DNA of 64,000 bases from Onthophagus taurus (taxonomy: Eukaryota; Arthropoda; Insecta; Coleoptera; Scarabaeidae). The stretch is from positions 37,455,501 through 37,519,500 of the forward strand of contig NC_091966.1 in NCBI RefSeq assembly GCF_036711975.1, given 5' to 3'. The notes under the pieces were generated by a model. It saw nothing but the letters and a program-made list of their open reading frames with translations, did not search any database and was not told where the DNA came from. The translations under genes and the position numbers were made by a program. This document shows positions 13,601 through 23,599 of the stretch, in pieces (position 1 is the first letter of the stretch; each line of letters begins with the position of its first letter).

Positions 13601-16600
13601 ATGGTCTTAGTAGGATTATCGGTTGTTATTACAATCATTATTTTAAACGTGCACTATCGGAAACCGAGCACGCACAAAATGGCACCTTGGGTTAGAACAG
13701 TGTTTATTAAAAGCGTTCCAAAGTTATTATTAATGAGAGTACCCAAAGATCTCCTTACAGAACTCGCTGCCAATAAAATGACTGCTAATAGAAACATGAT
13801 TGCTAAAAGAGAATTGGAAGCTATGCCATCTACGGATTCTAGTTCATCTTCATCTTCATCCAGTTCATCAAGACATCGAAGAAGTGGATGTAATGGATTA
13901 CATTCTTCAACAACAGCTCGGTATAATTTCAACCATTTTTCTTAATTTTATTTAAGATTTATTTTTTTTGTTAGAATTAGAGGGATTACAGGAAATTTAG
14001 GAAGGTTGGGGTATAATGGTTTACCTTCGGTTTTCTCTGGTTTGGATGAAAGCGATTCTGGGAATAGAAAGAAATATCCATTTGAATTAGAAAAAGCAAT
14101 ACATAATGTAATGTTTATTCAGCATCATATTCAAAGACAAGATCAATTTAATGCGGTAAGGATTTTATTATAATCGATTTTTTTTTAACTATCTGTTAAC
14201 TTTCAGTCTGTTAACTATCCCTCTGTTAACTAACCGTATATATTTTTATTAGATCATGAATGTTTAACGATTGCAGAGTGCAAGTACTAAGAGTTAAATA
14301 CAAATTACACAAAAAAATCATAAAAGAACTTACTCTAGCTTTCTTAGTCAACAACCAGAGATTCTTTACAGAGATCCACTCATCAGTTGTTTATTGATTG
14401 CAGCTAGATGCTAGATCATGATAGCCATTTCTAAATCTTGCTTCGTTTTTTGGAGATGGATATTAACTTTTCTTTCTTTTCTTAATCATTACATTACGTT
14501 TACTTCTTTCGAAATAAACAAACCCAAATCGCAATTCGAAATTCCCGTTTATGGACTAACAACAACCTCTACTCAACAATGTATGACACATATTGTATCA
14601 TCACAAACTGAACACGTGATGTTAAGAAGTTACGATATTATCACGTTTGTAGGTGTTATTTATAGATATTATCTCAAACGAAATTTGTGTGTCAATCACC
14701 ACTTACATACGAGGAGTGATAATTAGGAGTTGTATTGATTGAAGATCACCCGATTATACTCTAATCATAAACACAAATTTAAGGCGGGTGTTTTTCAACA
14801 ATTATTTAAATTGATAAACATCAAGAAAATTTGAACCATTTCTTTTCAACCTCGATTTCGCAAGTTTCAACTTAAATGGATGACTTTTAAAACGTGTATA
14901 AAATAAATTATTCATTCTGGAAACTTTAAATTTGGTATAACATAACACCAAACATTTCTTTACAACCTCAAAAAGTTTCATTTCTTAATTTCTAACCGTT
15001 TAGGAGAGAAAGCTGTTTTCTTTAACATCACTGTCAGAAAATATCAAATTAAATGGGCGATTTTTGAATATTTATATAAAGTGAATTGTTCACTCTGGAA
15101 ACTTTAAATTTTAACAAACGTTCCTTTATAAACACAAAAAGTTTCATTTCTTAATTCCTAAGTGTTTAGATGAAAACTTTTTTCCTTTAACCTCTCTTTC
15201 AACAAACGACAAATTCAATGGACGATCTTTTAAAACTTATATAAAATAAATTGTTCACTCTGGAAACTTTAAATTTGATATAGTGCATCCTCAAACGTTT
15301 CTTTACAACCTCAAAAAGTTTCATTTCTTAATTTCTAACCGTTTAGGAGAAAACGCTGTTTTCTTTAACATCACTTTCATAAAACGTCAAACTAAATGGA
15401 TGACTTTTTTAATATTTATTGATATTTACATAAAATGATTTGTTCATTCTGGAAACCTTAAATTTTGTATAACGTATCCTCAAACGATCCTTTACAACCT
15501 CAGAAAGTTTTATTTTTTAATTTCTAACCGTTCAGGAGAGTAAGCTTTTTTCTTTAACCTCACTTTCAAAAAACATCCAATTAAATGGGTGATTTTTGAA
15601 TATTTATATAAAATAAATTGTTCATTCTAGAAACATTAAATTTGGTATAATGCATTCTCAAACGTTTCTTTAGAACCTCAAAAAGCTTCATTTCATAATT
15701 TCTAACCGTTGAGGAGAGAAAGCTTTTTTCTTTAACCTCACTTTCAAAAAATATCAAATTAAGTGGGTGATTTTTGAATATTTATATGAAATAGATTGTT
15801 CACTCTAGAAACTTTAAATTTGGTATAATGCATTTTCAAACAATTCTTTATAACCTCAAAAAGTTTCATTTCCTAATTTCTAACCGTAGAGCAGAGAAAG
15901 CTTTTTTCTTTAACCTCACTTTCAAAAAACATCAAATTAAGTGGGTGATCTTTTAAAATTTATATAAAATGAGTTATTTACTCTGGAAACTTTAAATATA
16001 GTACAACGCATCCCCAAACGTTTCTTCATAACCTCAAAAAGTTTCTTTTCCTAATTTCTAACCGTTGAGGAAAGAAAGCTTTTTTCTTTAACCTCACTTT
16101 CAAAAAACATCAAATTAAGTTGGTGACTTTTGAATATTTATATAATATAAATTGTTCACTCTGGAAAGTTTAAAATTGGTATAATGCATCCTCAAACGTT
16201 TCTTTATAACCTCAAAAAGTTTCATTTCCTAATTTCTAACCGTTGAGGATTTTTTCTTTAACCTCACTTCCAAAAGACATCAAATTAAGTGGGTGATTTT
16301 TGAATATTTATATAAAATGAATTGTTCACTCTGGAAACTTTAAATTTGGTATAATGCATCCTCAAACGTTTCTTTATAACCTCAAAAAGTTTCATTTCCT
16401 AATTTCTAACCGTTGGGGAAGGAAAGCTTTTTTCTTTAACCTCACTTTCAAAAAACATCAAATTAAGTTGGTGATTTTTGAATATTTATCTAATATAAAT
16501 TGTTCACTCTGGAAACTTTAAAATTGGTATAATGCATCCTCAAACGTTTTTTTATAACCTCAAAAAGTTTCATTTCCTAATTTCTAACCGTTGAGGAGAG

Positions 16601-18726
16601 AAAGCTTTTTTCTTTAACCTCACTTCCAAAAGACATCAAATTAAGTGGGTGATTTTTGAATATTTATATAAAATGAATTGTTCACTCTGGAAACTTTAAA
16701 TTTGGTATAATGCATCCTCAAACGTTTCTTTATAACCTCAAAAAGTTTCATTTCCTAATTTCTAACCGTTGAGGAGAGAAACCTTTTTTCTTGAACCTTA
16801 ATTTTGAAAAAACAACAAATTAAGTGGGTGATTTTTGAATATTTATATAAAATAAATTGTTCACTTTGGAAACTTTAAATTTGGTACAATGCTTCCTCAA
16901 ACGTTTCTTTATAACCTCAAAAAGTTTTATTCCATAATTTCTAACCGTTCAGGAGAGAAACCTTTTTTCTTTAACCTCACTTTCAAAAAACATCAAATTA
17001 AGTGGGTGATTTTTGAATATTTATATAAAATAAATTGTTCACTCTGAAAACTTTAAATTTGGTATGATGCATCCTCAAACGTTTCTTTATAACCTCAAAA
17101 AGTTTTATTCCATAATTTCTAACCGTTCAGGAGAGAAAGCTTTTTTCTTTAACCTCACTTTCAAAAAACAGCAAATTAAGTGGGTAATTTTTGAATATTT
17201 ATATAAAATGAATTGTTCACTCTGAAAACTTTAAATTTGGTACAATGCATCCTCAAACGTTTCTTTATAACCTCAAAAAGTTTCATTTCCTAATTTCTAA
17301 CCGTTGAGCAGCGAAAGCTTTTATCTTTAACCTCACTTTCAAAGAACATCAAATTAAGTGGGTGATTTTTGAACATTTATATAAAATGAATTGTTCACTC
17401 TGGAAACTTTAAATTTTGTAAAGCGTATCCTCAAGCGATCCTTTACAACCTCAGAAAGTTTTATTTTTTAATTCATAACCGTTCAGAAGAGAAAGCTTTT
17501 TTCTTTAACCTCACTTTCAAAAAACATAAAATTAAGTTTGTGATTTTGGAATATTTATATAAAATAAATTGTTCACTTTGGAAACTTTAAATTTGGTATA
17601 ATGCATCCTCAAACATTTCTTTATAACCTCAAAAAGCTTCATTTCATAATTTCTAACCGTTGAGGAGAGAAAGCTTTTTTCTTTAACCTCACTTTCAAAA
17701 AACATCAAATTAAGTGGGTGATTTTTGAATAATTATATAAAATAAATTGTTCACTCTGGAAACTTTAAATTTGGTATTATGCATCCTCAAACGTTTCTTT
17801 AAAACCTCAAAAAGTTTCATTTTCTAATTTCTAACCGTTGAGGAGAGAAAGCTTTTTTCTTTAACCTCACTTCCTAAAAACATCAAATTAAGTGGGTGAT
17901 TTTTGAGTATTTATATAAAATAAATTGTTCACTCTGAAAACTTTAAATTTGGTATGATGCATCCTCAAACGTTTCTTTATAACCTCAAAAAGCTTCATTT
18001 CATAATTTCTAACCGTTGAGGAGAGAAAGCTTTTTTCTTTAACCTCACTTTCAAAAAACATCAAATTAAGTGGGTGATTTTTGAATATTTATATAAAATA
18101 AATTGTTCACTCTGGAAACTTTAAATTTTGTATAATGCATCCTCAAACGTTTCTTTATAACCTCAAAAAGTTTCATTTCCTAATTTCTAACCGTTCAGGA
18201 GAAAAACCTTTTTTCTTGAACCTCTCTTTCAAAAAACATCAAATTAAGTGGGTGATTATTGAATATTTATATAAAATGAATTGTTCATTCTGGAAGCTTT
18301 AAATTTGGTATAATGCATCCTCAAATGATTCACGTTTAGGTGAAAAAGAATTTTGATGACCTTTTAAAATTCATATAAAATAAATTGGTCACTCTAGAAT
18401 TTTTACATTTGGTATAATGCATCCTCAAACGCTTCTTTCTCAACTTCTATTTTATAGAAAAGCTTTTGAAATCAATACCAAATTAAATTATAATTGTGTG
18501 GTTAATTAATCAATTTTCTTTATAATTTCAGGAAGACCAAGATTGGGGATTCGTCGCAATGGTATTAGACCGTTTCTTTTTATGGATTTTCGTAATCGCA
18601 TCAATAGTTGGAACTTTCGCCATATTATGCGAAGCTCCAGCTTTATACGACGACACTAAACCCATCGACACCGAGTTATCCGAAGTGTATCGTCAACAGT
18701 TTTTACCAGAATTAGAAAATTATTAA
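7681..18726 (+). CDS. nAChRa4: Nicotinic acetylcholine receptor alpha subunit, alpha4-like (six coding exons)
   Basis: Ligand-gated cation channel subunit of cholinergic synapses. Exons: 7681-7914, 7979-8088, 12969-13149, 13199-13920, 13975-14155, 18532-18726. All junctions are GT-AG, phases agree, and the sum is 1623 nt or 540 residues with no internal stop. In order: signal peptide (about 1-20, cut before [10 protein letters not shown]); loop-[11 protein letters not shown] (106-115); Cys-loop C148-C162 with FPFD between; loop-B WTYDG; alpha-defining vicinal C221-C222 in [10 protein letters not shown]1 ~240-263, TM2 ~270-290, TM3 ~299-325; a long cytoplasmic loop with an 11-Ser run (389-399); TM4 ~484-508 in the last exon. 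Sequons at N44 and N232. The loop block [20 protein letters not shown] and the [11 protein letters not shown] start of the last exon fit insect alpha4; alpha3 is the alternative. Intron 2 (4.9 kb) and intron 5 (4.4 kb) are packed with repeats. I see no second copy of the Cys-loop exon. Confidence 0.95.
8270..9560 (-). mobile_element. Penelope-like element, decayed reverse transcriptase remnant
   Basis: Minus-strand pieces in the right order identify a Penelope-like retroelement: [19 protein letters not shown] (about 9420-9480), [16 protein letters not shown] (about 8990-9040), [20 protein letters not shown] (about 8815-8875), [20 protein letters not shown] (about 8705-8762), and a C-terminal piece [21 protein letters not shown] near 8300-8375. 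The residues between the primer-grip region and IFCIW, where the catalytic tyrosine-x-aspartate-aspartate should lie, are absent. The GIY-YIG endonuclease end is cut off at about 8270. It is a dead copy lying antisense in receptor intron 2. Confidence 0.8.
9562..9876. repeat. Palindromic MITE-like repeat cluster, left part
   Basis: Two to three copies of a long imperfect palindrome are visible. Arms GGGTTTAGCCG and CGGCTAAACCC enclose a GTCT..AGAC core, flanked by CTAGTTCTAG runs and by TAGTTCTAGTTTTACACT. Near-perfect cores lie around 9690-9720 and 9808-9855. The unit could fold into a long hairpin. The same family resumes at 12318, because a Copia element inserted between the two parts. Confidence 0.8.
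9877..9996 (-). repeat. 3' LTR of the Copia element (shortened)
   Basis: It shares CTTTTAATTAAAAACCAGCG and TAATTGTTGCTTCACA with the other LTR. An internal block present at about 12224-12300 has been deleted here. Confidence 0.78.
10100..11400 (-). pseudogene. Copia pol remnant (reverse transcriptase and RNase H)
   Basis: Minus-strand pieces: [10 protein letters not shown] (about 11265-11300) at the start of the Copia reverse transcriptase; [20 protein letters not shown] (11020-11080); [15 protein letters not shown] (10930-10975), where the second aspartate of the catalytic YVDD is replaced by Asn; and [20 protein letters not shown] (10430-10490), the Copia RNase H core. Frameshifts separate the parts. 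The Asp-to-Asn change alone would inactivate the polymerase. Confidence 0.8.
11532..11957. mobile_element. Harbinger-type MITE (TTA target site), complex copy
   Basis: Flanked by TTA on both sides (11529-11531 and 11958-11960). Ends are GGTCCATTACTACCATC on the left and, inverted, GGCCCACTTTTACCACC on the right. Internal segments repeat the element body twice (AACCCATCTACTAGCCAAT near 11577 and a variant near 11807), joined by an inverted piece near 11680-11765. It looks like one element inside another or a tandem/inverted rearrangement. A simple 137-bp relative lies at 49889-50025. Confidence 0.7.
12111..12317 (-). repeat. 5' LTR of the Copia element
   Basis: 207 bp, beginning TG and ending CA on the minus strand. 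The primer-binding-like GATTATGGGC lies directly inside it. Confidence 0.78.
12318..12770. repeat. Palindromic MITE-like repeat cluster, right part
   Basis: Two full hairpin cores (about 12508-12536 and 12699-12728) plus one damaged core near 12415-12440, with CTAGTTCTAGG and GTGTTAGTTCTAG flanks. Same family as 9562-9876. Confidence 0.8.
14156..14809 (+). other. Unique part of receptor intron 5
   Basis: AT-rich intron sequence between the splice donor at 14156 and the satellite. A 102-codon open frame at 14418-14726 has no recognisable motif, so I do not call it a gene. Confidence 0.5.
14810..18440. repeat. Satellite array B, ~178-bp unit, about 20 copies, inside receptor intron 5
   Basis: The phrase AACCTCAAAAAGTTTCATTT recurs near 14964, 15307, 15674, 15852, 16030, 16207, 16378, 16557, 16734, 16914, 17091, 17268, 17626, 17802, 17980 and 18157 (diverged at 15130, 15495 and 17446). 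Units also share TTCTAACCGTTGAGGAGAGA and TCAAATTAAGTGGGTGATTT. Central units are very similar and edge units are more diverged, as expected for an array homogenised by unequal exchange. It ends ~90 bp before the acceptor of the TM4 exon. Confidence 0.95.
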
Positions 18727-19400
18727 ATGGTTACTTAAGTAATAATAATTAAATTAGTTTTAATCGTAACTAAATTTAGATAATCGTTAAACTTATTAAA
18801 CCAGTTAAGTTAAAAAACACTTTTTTATTTATTACCCATCACAAATCATTCGATTAGTTTCAATCAAAAAAGGGTGGTGTTATAAACTGTCGGTGATTCA
18901 GCAAAAGTAGCAACAGGTAAAATCACGTCGCATACACCCTAATATTTTTTTTTTGGCCCGATATGAGCAAACAACCGTTACGCAATGAATATGCAACTTT
19001 ATTTTTCGATTTTTTAAAAGGGGTGCGAAAGAAATTAGTAAGTCAATCTAAATTTATTTTTTATTTTTTTATTTATCAGTGAATTGTGTCTGCATGCGGC
19101 ACTCATAAATCTACCAAGACAAAAAAGATACATAAAAAAACTCTAACGATATTAGCGGCATGGCGCCACCACTTAAAAAAATCCATTGTTTTCCTTATCT
19201 TACTGCGGATACGCTTTATCAGATTATAAACGGATCTGACATGAATTGTCGATGTCTTTACTACGTGATTTTTTGTCGAATTTAACATCACAAACGTGTT
19301 TGTCAATGTGCCGTTAAAAAACATGTTGCAGCAACTTTTAGAAATTTATTAAACATTTTTTAAATATTTTTTACCGCACGTTACAACAACAACTCCTACT
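18727..19400. other. Intergenic region after the receptor gene
   Basis: 3' UTR and spacer. No canonical AATAAA follows the stop within 200 bp. A 73-codon minus-strand frame at 19103-19324 has no known motif and is not called. Confidence 0.4.
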
Positions 19401-19419
19401 GCAGAATATAACCGCATTT

Positions 19420-19555
19420 TAACGCGTGGTAGTTGGAGACATTGACGTCACCACATTTCTCATATGAATCAGCGATAATGCGACCGTCGTGGGATTTCCC
19501 TTCTATAAACCGTATGTCCGTAGTAAGAAGTTAAGCGTGTGTTACGTGGGAGACC
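19420..19555 (+). promoter_or_regulatory. Putative promoter of hairy-like gene 1
   Basis: Several exact motif matches lie within 130 bp, about 300-430 bp upstream of the start codon: CGCGTG (19423-19428, inverse of the Hairy C-box CACGCG), a palindromic CRE TGACGTCA (19443-19450), a kappaB/Rel-type GGGATTTCCC (19491-19500), TATAAA (19504-19509), and CGTGGGAG (19545-19552), which fits the relaxed Su(H) consensus RTGRGAR. The arrangement upstream of a TATA box suggests a core promoter with Notch and self-repression input. Function is inferred from motifs alone. Confidence 0.45.
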
Positions 19556-19854
19556 TTGTAAATGCTAATTTCAATTTTCCATTCTATGCTTACACATTTT
19601 AATTCGGTGCTAAAAATAGAAATGAAATAAATAACGGAAAATAATATAATATTAAATTAATTAGTAATGTAAGGGACAATTTTAGTGGATAAAAAAAAAT
19701 TGGCAATGTTAAATGAGTTGTTTATGCGCATGTGTTGTTGGCACGAGCCTCCCCTCCTATCTACTGTTGTGGATTTTGAAAGGAACCCGCTGGAGAGTGA
19801 AACACCATTTGACTTGGTGTTGTTGTCTAGAACGCAGGTTCTAATAAATCAGTT

Positions 19855-20648
19855 ATGGTAGCAAATTGTGACGTCCTTATTGCTGACAATAGTGTATCAT
19901 CAACAATGCCAAGTAGTTCGAAAGTTGTCTTGGAGACTTCTCCCCATACCAAATCGGAAACGAGGAGAAATAACAAACCCATCATGGAAAAACGGAGGAG
20001 GGCTCGAATTAATAATTGCCTAAACGAAATGAAAGCGCTAATTTTAGAAACAACAAAACGAGATGTAAGTTTAAAAATCATCATTAAGTGACATGTTTGA
20101 TAATTTCGATTTATTTTTAGCCCGCACGTCATTCGAAATTAGAAAAGGCGGATATTTTGGAAATGACGGTGAAATATCTTCAAAGCAGGAGAAGAAGGGA
20201 CCAATCCACGTTTTCTCATCCAGATCAATTTAAAGCGGGATTCGGATTTTGCTTAAACACCATTGCGAAATTTCCCGGATTAGATATCGGGACGAAAAAG
20301 AAACTTTTGCAACATATTTCTAGTTATTGTAATAATAATATTCAACAGCCACAAATGGTTATGAATCAAAACCAAAATAATCAAAACAATCAAAACAGTA
20401 AAGTTTTATTGGCAAACGTTTCTCTTTTATGGCCGAGTGGCGGAACAGTTCAAACGATTTCTGCCAATCCTAACAACCACTTTATGCTTTCGATTCCACA
20501 AAGAACACCTTCAACTCTATCTGCGTCATCTTCAAGCTCCAGGGCGGATACGCCGGAGATTATGGATGACGATTCAATGAAACCACTGTCTTTGGTCGTG
20601 AAGAGGCGATTTGAAGACGAAACACCGAGCGTGTGGCGACCTTTCTGA
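19855..20648 (+). CDS. hairy: Hairy-like bHLH-Orange transcriptional repressor 1 (C-terminal WRPF)
   Basis: DNA-binding repressor of the Hairy/E(spl) family, nuclear. Exons 19855-20064 and 20121-20648, joined by a 56-bp GT-AG intron in phase 0, give 245 residues. bHLH at about 37-91, with the family proline in the basic region ([20 protein letters not shown]). The intron falls after TTKRD and exon 2 restarts with [17 protein letters not shown]. Orange domain at about 106-140 ([19 protein letters not shown]). A CtBP-type PLSLVVK sits at 225-231, as in Drosophila Hairy, and the protein ends VWRPF where the family has the Groucho-recruiting WRPW. Poly-N/Q linker at 141-165. It is closer to Hairy than to Deadpan or E(spl) by its bHLH and PLSLV. 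An AATAAA follows at 20754. Next gene is a tandem paralogue 458 bp downstream. Confidence 0.93.
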
Positions 20649-20753
20649 CCTCTAATTATGACTTAATTGCGAATTTGTGATATTAATCCTTGCCATATTA
20701 TTTATTTTTATCATATTGACAATGTGATTGTAATTAATAATGTAATTAATCCA

Positions 20754-20759
20754 AATAAA
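20754..20759 (+). terminator. Polyadenylation signal of hairy-like gene 1
   Basis: Canonical AATAAA 106 bp after the stop codon, followed by a T-rich stretch. Confidence 0.6.
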
Positions 20760-20867
20760 ATGTAAATATTTTAACTTTTTTATTAAAAAAAATTGTTTTA
20801 ATTTCCCCTAAAATAAAAGAATTCGCAAAAGATTGCAAATCGACACAAAAAAAGGAGCTAATACTAT

Positions 20868-20890
20868 CTCCTACCTGTGCCACAGGTGTC
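20868..20890. promoter_or_regulatory. Palindromic E-box/CAGGTAG site between the hairy-like genes
   Basis: ACCTGTGCCACAGGT is a perfect inverted repeat with a one-base centre. The right half contains the E-box CAGGTG. The left half, read in reverse, contains CAGGTAG, the heptamer bound by the early zygotic activator Zelda in Drosophila. It lies ~220 bp upstream of the second gene's ATG. Function is inference. Confidence 0.35.
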
Positions 20891-21105
20891 AAGGAAGGAG
20901 GAATTTGTTTCTGCGCAATGTTTCCTCGACCACGAGGTTAACCCCCACCTCAAAAAAGCATCCCAAACAGAACGACTTTGGAGGCAGCGTCCCGCAGGAC
21001 GTCATTCGTTCGCGAACTCCACAAGTGTTGAGAGGTTCAAATAAATCGAAACGCGACAACTAAAATTCTTCTCGTAATCTTGTTTCATTTAAATCCAAGT
21101 GCAAT

Positions 21106-21905
21106 ATGGTGACAACCGAAGACGTTAGTGTATCATCATCAACAATGCCAGGAAGCAGTGCCATAACACATCAAAATTTGGATCAAAAAATCGAGAAGAA
21201 ATCCGAAAACAGACGCAGCAACAAACCAATCATGGAGAAACGAAGAAGAGCAAGGATTAATAACTGCCTAAACGAACTAAAAGGCTTAATTTTAGAAGCA
21301 ACTAAAAGAGATGTAAGTTAATTTAATTTTTTTAATTAATTAATTAATTAGTTATTAATTAATTTTTTTATATTTAGCCCGCCCGACATTCCAAATTAGA
21401 AAAAGCCGATATCTTAGAAATGACCGTCCGATATTTGCAAGACAACAAATCTAAAGAACAATCGATTTCGCCCGATACATTAAGCGCGGGTCATTTCAAA
21501 GCGGGATTTACAGTTTGCGCGAACGCTGTCTCAAAATTTCCCGGATTAGAACCATCCGCGAAAAGAACTCTTTTACACCACATCTCAAACTGTTGGAATC
21601 AACAGCCCGTCGTTTTACCATCGACGAACGAGATCCAACAAAATCCCAGGATCCTATTACCCAATAATACCTCAATACAAATAGTTCCTAACTCGAACGG
21701 CGATATTTTTTTGTTGCCGGCCACGCAAAGTACCCAAAATTTACCTCTGTTAGTACCGATACCTCAAAGAACGGCTTCGACGTGTTCATCGGCTTCAAGT
21801 TCTCGATCGGAAAGTCCGCAAGAAATCGAGGATTCCCCGAAACCTTTGGCTTTGGTGATAAGGCGAGAGGAAGATCATAAAAAGGAAGTTTGGAGACCAT
21901 TTTAA
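21106..21905 (+). CDS. hairy: Hairy-like bHLH-Orange transcriptional repressor 2 (C-terminal WRPF)
   Basis: Tandem paralogue of the previous gene. Exons 21106-21312 and 21378-21905 (65-bp GT-AG intron, phase 0) give 244 residues; exon 2 is 528 nt in both genes. bHLH at about 37-90 ([20 protein letters not shown], then [17 protein letters not shown]). Orange domain at about 109-142 ([20 protein letters not shown]), near-identical in style to Drosophila Hairy. A shared C-terminal block IPQRTxSTxSxxSSSR leads to PLALVIR at 225-231 (a CtBP-type motif weakened from PLSLV) and ends VWRPF. The basic region is closer to canonical Hairy than that of gene 1, so this may be the more conserved copy. Codon use and lack of breaks indicate an active gene. 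AATAAA at 22212. Confidence 0.93.
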
Positions 21906-22211
21906 ATTTGAAAAATTTTTATTTCATTTTAATCGACTTAAAAAAAACGTGTGATATTTAGAATTCCTGAATGCCATATCTTATATTATAAATATTAATA
22001 TTTACTCGATAAGGTACCATATTTATATTATCGCGAGTGATTGAAAAAAAAATTATTAATTTTTTTTACTATTTTTGTATTAATAACGTTTATTTTTTAA
22101 TTTGTACAAAATTATTACGTAGGTGTATATGAAGGGTGTTTGGAGTGTGATAATTTACGATTAATGATTGTGACATACCTGTGCCTTAATAGATATGTAA
22201 TGAAAAAATTG

Positions 22212-22217
22212 AATAAA
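22212..22217 (+). terminator. Polyadenylation signal of hairy-like gene 2
   Basis: AATAAA 307 bp after the stop, followed by a T-rich and then a TG-rich stretch. Confidence 0.55.
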
Positions 22218-22859
22218 GTATTTATTTTTTTGTATGATATATGATGTTTTGTCTCAAAGTGTTTTCCTCATTCGCCGTTGTTAATAATATTATTCGCTTA
22301 TAATGTAAGTATTATTGTTTTCAACTTAATTTTGCAATTATTTTCGAAAAATAACTTTCTTTTTTGCATTTTTTGCATCAGATCGTGTGTGGTCCAAAAA
22401 CTTAACCCCACCAATTTTCTATACCAACACCACTCAAAATCTAGCAGTTTTTAGTTTCGGTAGAGCTATTAACCCAAGACCACCAATGAACGTGCAATTA
22501 GACCCTAATTGAATTGTTTTGTTTTTCCCACATCACCCAAGAAGTTTTTGCTACTTCTCATTTTTTTTAACTACAACTTAAAACTGCTTTTTCCACGCTT
22601 GACCCATACCGATGAAGTCATAAACCCAACCCGTATGATTAAGACATATGGGTTCCTTAAATTGGTGGTTTTAACCCGATGAAATTAATCGAAGGATTTA
22701 TTTATTTTTTTTAAGTCTTATTGAAATTAATATTACAAGTACTACTTAGTGTAAAGAACTAAAATTATTTTTTGGGGATTTTAATTTTAAAGATTCTTTT
22801 TTGGAGTTCAATCTGGGTGGTCCAGGTACTCTTCGGGTTGATTCGAAAAAAACAAAGGG
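22218..22859. other. Intergenic spacer
   Basis: AT-rich, with no gene or clear repeat. Confidence 0.4.
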
Positions 22860-23125
22860 TCGGAGGGGAATTTAATAAACAATCGGGCGGTCGGGGACGG
22901 TGCGTTAATACAGCAATTTGGGTCGGCTGCGATTCGATTTTAATAACACGATGTCTGTCCTCCGGTTCGCTACTAAACGCCCAGATTAATAACGCCGTAA
23001 ATTGGCCGAAAAGCGCCTTCCCCGGATCCCCGCTTCGTCGGCGTGGAAGCGCAGTAAAAAGCCGGCTCCTCCGGACTCGGGGACCACACGCGCGGCCCCC
23101 GCCGCCATCGGGGCAAACACCGAGA
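22860..23125. promoter_or_regulatory. GC/CpG-rich islet downstream of the hairy-like genes
   Basis: An abrupt rise in GC and CpG (for example CGCGCGGCCCCCGCCGCC near 23088) with homeodomain-type TTAATAAC and GAATTAATTAG elements. Open in several frames on both strands but no protein motif. It may be a regulatory element of the neighbouring repressor genes (inference). Confidence 0.3.
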
Positions 23126-23599
23126 ATTAATTAGTGTGGAAATTTGACCTCTGAGAAGGATACAGCTCAATCGGACTCTGCCGCTCTTTACCTAACAGGT
23201 ACGACAAACCAAATAAAAAAAATAACAATAAAAACCGATATGTAAATTAGGTAGACAAGAAATTCCTTCGTGGAAAAACGACTACTCATTCCACAAAGAA
23301 AAACGTTTACTAAAAACACTTTTAACCATTAAAATGAAAATTTCTTTCTTAATTATTATTTATCCCAGCAATTATTTAAGCAAAACTATCTAACGAGCAG
23401 AATACAGTAAGTAGAATGGAATGTTAGTAGATTACATTAATTGCATACTCTGTTACAGCGGCACCGGATATATGGGTGCCTTAGGTGTGTATTAAAGTTT
23501 TAATATACCACAATTTACCCAGTTATTAAGGTTTCATTTTAATCAAAACTACCACTAAACTTAAATGCAATCAAGTGGTATAATAGTAATTATTATACT
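23126..23599. other. AT-rich spacer
   Basis: No feature supported. Confidence 0.4.

Noticed and set aside
19103..19324. 73-codon minus-strand frame upstream of the hairy-like genes
   Set aside because: No homology I recognise, no start or splice context, and it overlaps the intergenic spacer.
20833..21063. 76-codon frame between the two hairy-like genes
   Set aside because: No motif, and it sits in the region needed for the promoter and 5' UTR of the second gene.
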